A DNA stretch of 10,514 nt, taken from assembly GCA_020849155.1 (NCBI GenBank), contig JADLGU010000126.1:1-10514 (forward strand), written 5' to 3'. This stretch comes from Rhodocyclaceae bacterium (lineage in GTDB: Bacteria > Pseudomonadota > Gammaproteobacteria > Burkholderiales > Rhodocyclaceae). Of the stretch, positions 5,565-10,514 are shown piece after piece. The notes beneath the pieces are model-generated. The model was given only the letters and a program-made list of their open reading frames with translations, was not told where the DNA came from and did not search any database. Made by a program: the position numbers and the translations under genes. Each line of letters opens with the position of its first letter. The stretch's first letter is position 1.

Positions 5565-5620
5565 CGGCCGACAGTCGCTGCCGCCCGTCGCGGGGAATGC
5601 CCGGGCTTTCCGCCGCTTTT

Positions 5621-5641
5621 CGGCCAATCGTTGCCGCCGGC
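5621..5641. promoter_or_regulatory. Proximal imperfect inverted repeat, second candidate activator site
   Basis: CGGCCA (5621-5626) and TTGCCG (5631-5636), with four bases between, repeat the distal site imperfectly and share its downstream flank CCGGC. It ends 15 bases before the sigma-54 element. The 72-base distance to the distal copy is about seven helical turns, so both sites would face the same side of the DNA. Confidence 0.38.
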
Positions 5642-5656
5642 GCCGGCCTAGGATGC

Positions 5657-5673
5657 CTGGCATGGATGATGCA
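5657..5673 (+). promoter_or_regulatory. Sigma-54 (RpoN) promoter of the flgB operon
   Basis: CTGGCATGGATGATGCA matches the -24/-12 consensus YTGGCACGRNNNTTGCW at all but two positions. The GG (5659-5660) and GC (5671-5672) have the required ten-base spacing. The flgB ATG lies 35 bases downstream. Expression of hook-basal-body genes from sigma-54 promoters is usual in polar-flagellate proteobacteria. Confidence 0.8.
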
Positions 5674-5708
5674 ATTAGGGCTGCAGACACAAACCGATCG
5701 AGGCAAGG

Positions 5709-6125
5709 ATGATCAACCGGATCGACAGCGAGTTGGGCTTTCACCAAAGGGCGCTTTCCCTGCGCGCCTACCGGCAGGAGGTGCTGGCTTCCAACATCGC
5801 CAACGCCGACACGCCGCACTACAAGGCGCGCGACATCGATTTCAAGGCTAGCTTGCAAGGAGCTATGGGCGGCAAGGGGGGTGGCATGAGCGGCCAACTG
5901 GACCTGGTCCGGACGGCCCCGCGCCACCTCCCTGCCGGCAACGGCGCGCCGGCCGGCGCGCAGCTGAAGTATCGCGGCGAGACCCAATCCAGCGTGGACG
6001 GCAACACGGTGGACATGGACGTGGAGCGCGCCGCCTTCGCCGAGAACGCCGTCCAGTACGAAGCCGGCATCACCTTCATCAACCAGCTGCTGCGCCAGGT
6101 CCAGTCGGCGATGCAGAGCCAATAA
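5709..6125 (+). CDS. flgB: Flagellar proximal rod protein FlgB
   Basis: This 138-residue protein is a subunit of the proximal rod in the periplasm, exported by the flagellar type III system rather than by Sec. The N-terminal helix ends in the rod motif LASNIANADTPHYKARDIDF. The C-terminal helix (VERAAFAENAVQYEAGITFI then LLRQVQSAM) forms the coiled coil of the rod family. The middle, with a glycine-rich GGKGGGMSG stretch, is variable. GAGG lies five bases before the ATG. It is the first gene of the plus-strand operon behind the sigma-54 promoter, with flgC 15 bases downstream. Confidence 0.95.
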   Translation: MINRIDSELGFHQRALSLRAYRQEVLASNIANADTPHYKARDIDFKASLQGAMGGKGGGMSGQLDLVRTAPRHLPAGNGAPAGAQLKYRGETQSSVDGNTVDMDVERAAFAENAVQYEAGITFINQLLRQVQSAMQSQ

Positions 6126-6140
6126 GCAAGGGAACCCAGC

Positions 6141-6542
6141 GTGAGCATGCTTAACGTATTCAACATCGCCGGCTCGGCGCTGGCGGCCCAGTCGGCGCGG
6201 CTCAACGCCGTGGCCAGCAACTTGGCCAACGCCGACTCGGTGGCCGGCCCCGACGGCCAGCCCTATCGGGCCCGGCAGGTGGTGTTCGCCGCCAAGCCCG
6301 TCGAGGGCGGCGGCGTCGGGGTGCGCGTCACCGGGGTGGTCGACAGCGCCGCGCCGCCGCGCCTTGTCTTCGACCCGAAGAACCCGGCCGCCGACGGTCA
6401 GGGCTTCGTCGCCATGCCCAACGTGAACGTCGTCGAGGAAATGGTGAACATGATCTCCGCCTCGCGCGCCTACCAGTCCAACGTCGAGGTGATGAACACC
6501 GCCCGGACGCTGATGCAGAAGACCCTGGCGCTGGGCCAGTAA
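6141..6542 (+). CDS. flgC: Flagellar proximal rod protein FlgC
   Basis: This 133-residue proximal rod protein assembles with FlgB. The N-terminal motif LNAVASNLANADSV is followed by a short central part, and the C-terminus VVEEMVNMISASRAYQSNVE is the classic rod/hook-family coiled-coil end. I use the GTG at 6141 because AAGGGA lies about seven bases upstream; the ATG two codons later is spaced less well. There is no signal peptide, as expected for type III export. Confidence 0.95.
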   Translation: MSMLNVFNIAGSALAAQSARLNAVASNLANADSVAGPDGQPYRARQVVFAAKPVEGGGVGVRVTGVVDSAAPPRLVFDPKNPAADGQGFVAMPNVNVVEEMVNMISASRAYQSNVEVMNTARTLMQKTLALGQ

Positions 6543-6558
6543 TCGGGAGAACCTGAAT

Positions 6559-7239
6559 ATGACCACCGCCGTCCAGAGCAGCACCGGCAACCCCACCCAG
6601 GCGATCTACGCCGCCCTCAACGGCGCGCGCGACAAGACCGACAGCAAGGAGGTCAGCCCGCAGGACCGCTTCCTCAAGCTGCTGGTGACGCAGCTGAAGA
6701 ACCAGGATCCGCTGAACCCGATGGACAACGCCCAGATGACTTCCCAGTTGGCGCAAATCAGCACGGTCGATGGCATCGAAAAACTCAATCAGACGCTGCA
6801 GTTGATCCTTAACGGGAACAGCGAGAACCAGGCCATGCAGGCGGCGTCCCTGGTCGGCCACGGGGTGCTGGTGCCGGGATCCGGCCTGGCGCTGACCGGC
6901 GGCATGGCCATCGGCGGCATCGAGTTGGCCGAGCCGGCCGACCGCGTCAGCGTCAGCATCAAGGACGCCAACGGGATTGCCGTCAAGACCCTTGAGCTGG
7001 GCGGCCTGGCGGCCGGCAGCCACGGCTTCGGCTGGGACGGGAAGACCGACAGCGGCGCCCAGGCCGCCGACGGCGCCTACACGATCGCGGTGAGCGCCCA
7101 GCGCGGCGAGAACAAACTGAGCGCCACGGCGCTGCAGATGGGCGTGGTGTCGAGCGTTGCGCGCACCGGCGATGGCATTAGTCTCAACATCGGCACGCTT
7201 GGCGCCTTCAGGATGTCGGACGTGCGGCAAATTCTGTAA
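6559..7239 (+). CDS. flgD: Flagellar hook cap (hook assembly) protein FlgD
   Basis: This 226-residue protein caps the growing hook and allows FlgE subunits to polymerise, then leaves. The conserved N-terminal part is QDRFLKLLVTQLKNQDPLNP directly followed by MDNAQMTSQLAQISTVDGIE. The C-terminal half has the FlgD Ig-like and Tudor-like pattern: VSVSIKDANGIAVKTLELGG, GFGWDGKTDSGAQAADGAYT. GGGAGA lies eight bases before the ATG. It sits between flgC (16 bases upstream) and flgE (26 bases downstream), the standard order. Confidence 0.95.
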   Translation: MTTAVQSSTGNPTQAIYAALNGARDKTDSKEVSPQDRFLKLLVTQLKNQDPLNPMDNAQMTSQLAQISTVDGIEKLNQTLQLILNGNSENQAMQAASLVGHGVLVPGSGLALTGGMAIGGIELAEPADRVSVSIKDANGIAVKTLELGGLAAGSHGFGWDGKTDSGAQAADGAYTIAVSAQRGENKLSATALQMGVVSSVARTGDGISLNIGTLGAFRMSDVRQIL

Positions 7240-7265
7240 TCGGATCGGACAGACAGGAGGAAAAC

Positions 7266-8483
7266 ATGAGCTTTCAACAAGGGTTGAGCGGATTGAACGC
7301 GGCGGCCAAGGGTCTCGACGCGGTGAGTAACAACGTTTCCAACGCCAACACGATCGGCTTCAAGGGCGCTTCCGCCCAGTTCGCCGACGTGTTCGCCGCC
7401 TCGGTGTCCGGCAGCGGGGCCGCCCAGGTCGGGATCGGCGTCAACATCACAGGCATCAAACAGAGCTTCACCCAGGGCAACATCACCGTCACCAACAACC
7501 CCCTCGACCTGGCGATCAATGGCGGCGGCTTCTTCCGCGTGAACAGTAGCGGCACGATCGGCTACACGCGCAACGGCCAGTTCCTGGTGGACAAGGACGG
7601 TTATATCGTCAATACCGCGGGAGCCCGCCTGACCGGCTATGCCGCCAACGCGGCCGGCGTCATCGTTCCGTCCAGCCCGACCGACATTCTCATCAGCAGC
7701 GCCGACCTGACGCCGAACGCCAGCACCAGCGGCACCATCGGCTTCAACCTGGATTCGCGCGAGGCCGCCTTCGGCGCCCTGCCGGCGTTCGACTACACCG
7801 ATCCGACCACCTACAACAGCTCGACGGCAATGACGGTGTTCGACAGCCTTGGCAACTCCCACGTACTGACCCTGTTCTTCCGCAAGGACGGCGCAAACGA
7901 CTGGCAGGTCTACACCGGGATGGATGGCGCCGCCCCGGCCCCGGCAGGCGGCAGCGCCTTGACATTCACCTCGGCCGGAGCGGTGAATACCGGCGGCAGC
8001 ATCGCCACCAGCTTCGCGCTCACCAATGGCGCCACCACGCCGCTCGCCGTGACGCTCGACCTGACCTCGGCGACCCAGTACGGCGCCACCTTTGGCGTGA
8101 ACAGCATGACCCAGGACGGCTACACCTCGGGGCGCCTGACCGGTCTTACCGTGGCCGCCGACGGCATCGTCCAGGGCCGCTATTCGAACGGCCAGACCCG
8201 CAACCTCGGCCAAGTGGTGCTGGTGAATTTCGCCAATCCCAACGGTCTGCAATCGCAAGGCGGCAATATCTGGGCGGAAACCTCCGCCTCCGGCCAGCCG
8301 CTGGTCGGCACGCCCAACAGCGGCAGCCTGGGCGCCCTGCAGTCGGCCGCCATCGAAGAATCGAACATCGATCTCACCGGTGAGCTGGTGAACATGATCA
8401 CCGCCCAGCGCAACTATCAGGCCAACGCCCAGTCGATCAAGACCCAGGACGCCATCCTGCAGACGCTGGTCAACCTGCGCTGA
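7266..8483 (+). CDS. flgE: Flagellar hook protein FlgE
   Basis: This 405-residue protein is the subunit of the flexible hook. The conserved N-terminus MSFQQGLSGLNAAAKGLDAV is followed by SNNVSNANTIGFKGASAQFA. The first core domain has NPLDLAINGGGFFRV and GYTRNGQFLVDKDGYIV. The hook-specific outer domain carries FDYTDPTTYNSSTAMTVFDS and a Thr/Ala-rich region (about 225-275) that should be surface-exposed and variable. The C-terminus, ESNIDLTGELVNMITAQRNY, is the family coiled coil. Translation should be strong: a perfect AGGAGG lies five bases before the ATG, matching the need for over a hundred copies per hook. The length is similar to E. coli FlgE. Confidence 0.96.
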   Translation: MSFQQGLSGLNAAAKGLDAVSNNVSNANTIGFKGASAQFADVFAASVSGSGAAQVGIGVNITGIKQSFTQGNITVTNNPLDLAINGGGFFRVNSSGTIGYTRNGQFLVDKDGYIVNTAGARLTGYAANAAGVIVPSSPTDILISSADLTPNASTSGTIGFNLDSREAAFGALPAFDYTDPTTYNSSTAMTVFDSLGNSHVLTLFFRKDGANDWQVYTGMDGAAPAPAGGSALTFTSAGAVNTGGSIATSFALTNGATTPLAVTLDLTSATQYGATFGVNSMTQDGYTSGRLTGLTVAADGIVQGRYSNGQTRNLGQVVLVNFANPNGLQSQGGNIWAETSASGQPLVGTPNSGSLGALQSAAIEESNIDLTGELVNMITAQRNYQANAQSIKTQDAILQTLVNLR

Positions 8484-8520
8484 GCGATAGGCCGAAAGCG
8501 GAGCGCGGACAGGAATCGCC

Positions 8521-9261
8521 ATGGACAAGCTGATCTACACGGCCATGACCGGCGCCAAGGAGCTCTTCGGCCGTCAGGCCGCGGTTGCCCACAACCTGGC
8601 CAACGCCGTGACCACCGGTTTCCGCGCCGAGGAGCATCGGCTGCGGGCGGTGCCGGTGATCAGCCAGGCGCTGCCGACGCGGGTCTTCGCCGTGGAGGCC
8701 AGCATCGCCGACGATTTCACGCCGGGGCCGCTCACCCACACCGGCCGTACCCTCGATGTTGCCGTGCAGGGCCAGGGCTGGATCGCGCTGGCCATGCCCG
8801 ACGGCTCGGAGGCCTACACCCGCAACGGCAGTCTGGAAGTCAATGTGAACGGCGTGCTGCAGACCCGCAGCGGCGTCCCGGTGCAGGGCGACGGCGGCCC
8901 GATCTCGATCCCGCCCGACAACGAGATCACCATTTCCAAGGACGGCGTGATCTCGCTCAAGTCATCGAGCGGCGCCCAGAACGTCGTCACCCAGGTCGGC
9001 ACCATCAAGGTGGCCAACCCGCCCGAGGCCGAGCTGGTGCGCGGCGCCGACGGCCTGTTCCGCCTGCGCGGCGGCGGCGCCGCCGAGGCCGACCCCAACG
9101 CCCAGCTGGCTGCCGGCTTCCTCGAGGGCAGCAACGTCAACGTGGTGGACCAGCTGGTGTCGATGATCTCGCTGGCGCGCCAGTACGAAACTCAGTTGAA
9201 ACTGCTCTCCACCGCCGAGCAGAACGACCGTTCCGCCGCGCAGCTGCTGGCGACACGCTAG
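8521..9261 (+). CDS. flgF: Flagellar rod protein FlgF
   Basis: This 246-residue rod subunit lies between the proximal and distal rod. The N-terminus MDKLIYTAMTGAKELFGRQA with NLANAVTTGFRAEE is characteristic of FlgF rather than FlgG. The central domain has RTLDVAVQGQGWIALAMPDG and AYTRNGSLEVNVNGVLQTRS. The C-terminus FLEGSNVNVVDQLVSMISLA with ARQYETQLKLL is the rod coiled coil. AGGAA lies five bases before the ATG. It follows flgE after 37 bases in which I see no promoter or terminator, and precedes flgG by 16 bases. Confidence 0.95.
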   Translation: MDKLIYTAMTGAKELFGRQAAVAHNLANAVTTGFRAEEHRLRAVPVISQALPTRVFAVEASIADDFTPGPLTHTGRTLDVAVQGQGWIALAMPDGSEAYTRNGSLEVNVNGVLQTRSGVPVQGDGGPISIPPDNEITISKDGVISLKSSSGAQNVVTQVGTIKVANPPEAELVRGADGLFRLRGGGAAEADPNAQLAAGFLEGSNVNVVDQLVSMISLARQYETQLKLLSTAEQNDRSAAQLLATR

Positions 9262-9277
9262 AAACCAGGAGAACGCC

Positions 9278-10060
9278 ATGATTCGCTCGCTGTGGATCGC
9301 CAAGACCGGACTGGATGCCCAGCAGACCCAGCTCGACATCACCTCCAACAACCTCGCCAACGTCAGCACCAACGGCTTCAAGCGGGCCCGCGGGGTGTTC
9401 GAAGACCTGCTCTACCAGACCCTGCGCCAGCCCGGCGCCTCCAGTTCGGCGCAGACCCAGATCCCGGCCGGCCTGCAGATCGGCACCGGGGTGCGCCCGA
9501 TATCGACGGTACGCATCCACACCCAGGGCAACCTGACCCAGACCGGCAACAGCCTCGACGTCGCCATCCAGGGCGAGGGCTTCTTCCAGATCCAGCTGCC
9601 CGACGGCACCCTGGGCTACACCCGCGACGGCGCCTTCCAGAAGGACAGCCAGGGCCAGATCGTCACCGCCAACGGCTACACGCTGTCGCCGGCGATCACC
9701 ATCCCCTCCAACGCCACCTCGGTCACCATCGGCACCGACGGCGTGGTCACGGTGCTGCAGACGAGCTCGCCGACGCCGGTGCAGGTCGGCCAGATCCAGC
9801 TGGCCAGCTTCGTGAACACCGGCGGCCTGCAGAGCATGGGCCAGAACCTCTACTTGGAGACCGCCTCCAGCGGCACGGCGACGCCGAATACCCCGGGCAC
9901 CAACGGCGTCGGCCTGCTCAACCAGGGCTATGTCGAGACCTCCAACGTGAACGCCGTCGAGGAGTTGGTGAACCTGATCACCACCCAGCGCGCCTACGAG
10001 CTCAACTCGCGCTCGATCCAGACCTCGGATCAGATGCTGGCGCGCCTGACCCAGCTGTAA
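9278..10060 (+). CDS. flgG: Flagellar distal rod protein FlgG
   Basis: This 260-residue protein is the distal rod, or drive shaft, that passes through the P and L rings. The N-terminus MIRSLWIAKTGLDAQQTQLD with SNNLANVSTNGFKRAR is diagnostic. The core has NSLDVAIQGEGFFQIQLPDG and GYTRDGAFQKDSQGQIVTAN. The C-terminus QGYVETSNVNAVEELVNLIT with QRAYELNSRSIQTSDQML is highly conserved. AGGAGA lies five bases before the ATG. The TAA stop is immediately followed by the GGAG ribosome site of flgH. Confidence 0.96.
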   Translation: MIRSLWIAKTGLDAQQTQLDITSNNLANVSTNGFKRARGVFEDLLYQTLRQPGASSSAQTQIPAGLQIGTGVRPISTVRIHTQGNLTQTGNSLDVAIQGEGFFQIQLPDGTLGYTRDGAFQKDSQGQIVTANGYTLSPAITIPSNATSVTIGTDGVVTVLQTSSPTPVQVGQIQLASFVNTGGLQSMGQNLYLETASSGTATPNTPGTNGVGLLNQGYVETSNVNAVEELVNLITTQRAYELNSRSIQTSDQMLARLTQL

Positions 10061-10069
10061 GGAGCCATC

Positions 10070-10514
10070 ATGCGCATCGCAAAAGTCGGTTTCCTCAGCA
10101 CGGCGATCCTGGCCGGCTGCGTCACCACCACGCCGCCCACCGCGGTGCATCAGCCGATGACGGCGCGGCCGATGGCCAGGAACGAGGCCGTCCCCAACAA
10201 CGGCGCCATCTACCAGGCCGCCTTCGCCCGGCCGCTGTTCGAGGACCGCCGCGCCCGGCTGGTCGGCGACACCATCATCATCAACATCGTCGAGAAGACC
10301 GCGGCGGCGAAGAAGTCCAACACCAGCGCCGAGCGCTCGCAGGAGATGGAAGTCAGCGTGCCGACGCTGTTCAAGGTGCCGGGCAAGTCCTTCCAGGGCC
10401 TCAACGCCGAGGCCAGCCACGACAACAAGTTCTCCGGCAAGGGCGAGTCGGCCGCCAACAACACCTTCACCGGCACCATCACCTGCACGGTGATCGAGGT
10501 GCTGCCCAACGGCA
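10070..10514 (+). CDS. flgH: Flagellar L-ring lipoprotein FlgH, 5' part (continues past window)
   Basis: This is the first 148 residues of the outer-membrane L-ring subunit; the gene runs off the right edge (the family is about 230 residues). The lipoprotein signal is short, MRIAKVGFLSTAILAG followed by Cys17, with the lipobox LAGC. The mature part shows the FlgH pattern: GAIYQAAFARPLFEDRRARL then VGDTIIINIVEKTAAAKKSN, followed by the FSGKGES region. GGAG lies five bases before the ATG, and the gap to flgG is nine bases, so it is in the same operon. Confidence 0.94.
   Translation, partial: MRIAKVGFLSTAILAGCVTTTPPTAVHQPMTARPMARNEAVPNNGAIYQAAFARPLFEDRRARLVGDTIIINIVEKTAAAKKSNTSAERSQEMEVSVPTLFKVPGKSFQGLNAEASHDNKFSGKGESAANNTFTGTITCTVIEVLPNG

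Noticed and set aside
5606..5635. Minus-strand GG-N10-GC sequence upstream of flgA as a sigma-54 promoter
   Set aside because: Only the bare GG/GC spacing matches, which is expected by chance in such GC-rich DNA.
1..10514. CRISPR array, tRNA or rRNA genes
   Set aside because: No regularly spaced repeats and no tRNA or rRNA signature were seen on either strand.

Overview
This window is a GC-rich flagellar gene cluster of a motile Gram-negative bacterium, most likely a betaproteobacterium of the Rhodocyclales type (Azoarcus/Thauera/Dechloromonas-like). That placement is inferred from gene content, gene order and base composition; no marker gene fixes the taxon. The rod, hook and L-ring genes, the lipoprotein FlgH and the sigma-54/sigma-28 promoter types all fit a polar-flagellate proteobacterium.

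Layout. At the left edge is the 3' part of fliA (sigma-28), followed by motC, a MotA-type stator gene. A 1.8-kb foreign block comes next, carrying a type II restriction-modification (RM) system on the minus strand: a PaeR7I/XhoI-family endonuclease and a beta-class DNA methyltransferase. Beyond it motD (MotB-type stator) resumes on the plus strand. The block lies exactly between the two stator genes and is bounded by a 17-bp perfect direct repeat (1184-1200 and 3003-3019); its first copy overlaps the motC stop codon. No transposase or integrase is present, and the block is visibly less GC-rich than its surroundings. Then follow flgN, flgM and flgA on the minus strand, and the divergent plus-strand operon flgBCDEFG-flgH, with flgH cut by the right edge.

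Regulation visible in the sequence. A strong sigma-54 promoter (-24/-12) lies upstream of flgB, preceded by two related inverted repeats 72 bp apart that look like an enhancer for a sigma-54 activator. A sigma-28 promoter lies in front of flgMN. A second sigma-28 promoter with a perfect GCCGATAA -10 box lies between the right edge of the RM insertion and motD, which may explain why the insertion is tolerated. The methyltransferase has a candidate promoter placed so that its mRNA would begin at the AUG (leaderless), with a perfect palindrome over the -10 box.

How the genes work together. FliA transcribes late flagellar genes and FlgM holds FliA inactive until the hook is finished. FlgN escorts hook-associated proteins, and FlgA helps assemble the P ring. 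FlgB, FlgC, FlgF and FlgG build the rod, FlgD caps the growing hook, FlgE forms the hook and FlgH the L ring. MotC and MotD form a stator. The RM genes have no flagellar role and are a passenger. I found no wholly new system; the points of interest are the RM insertion, its unusual enzyme pairing and its regulatory sites.
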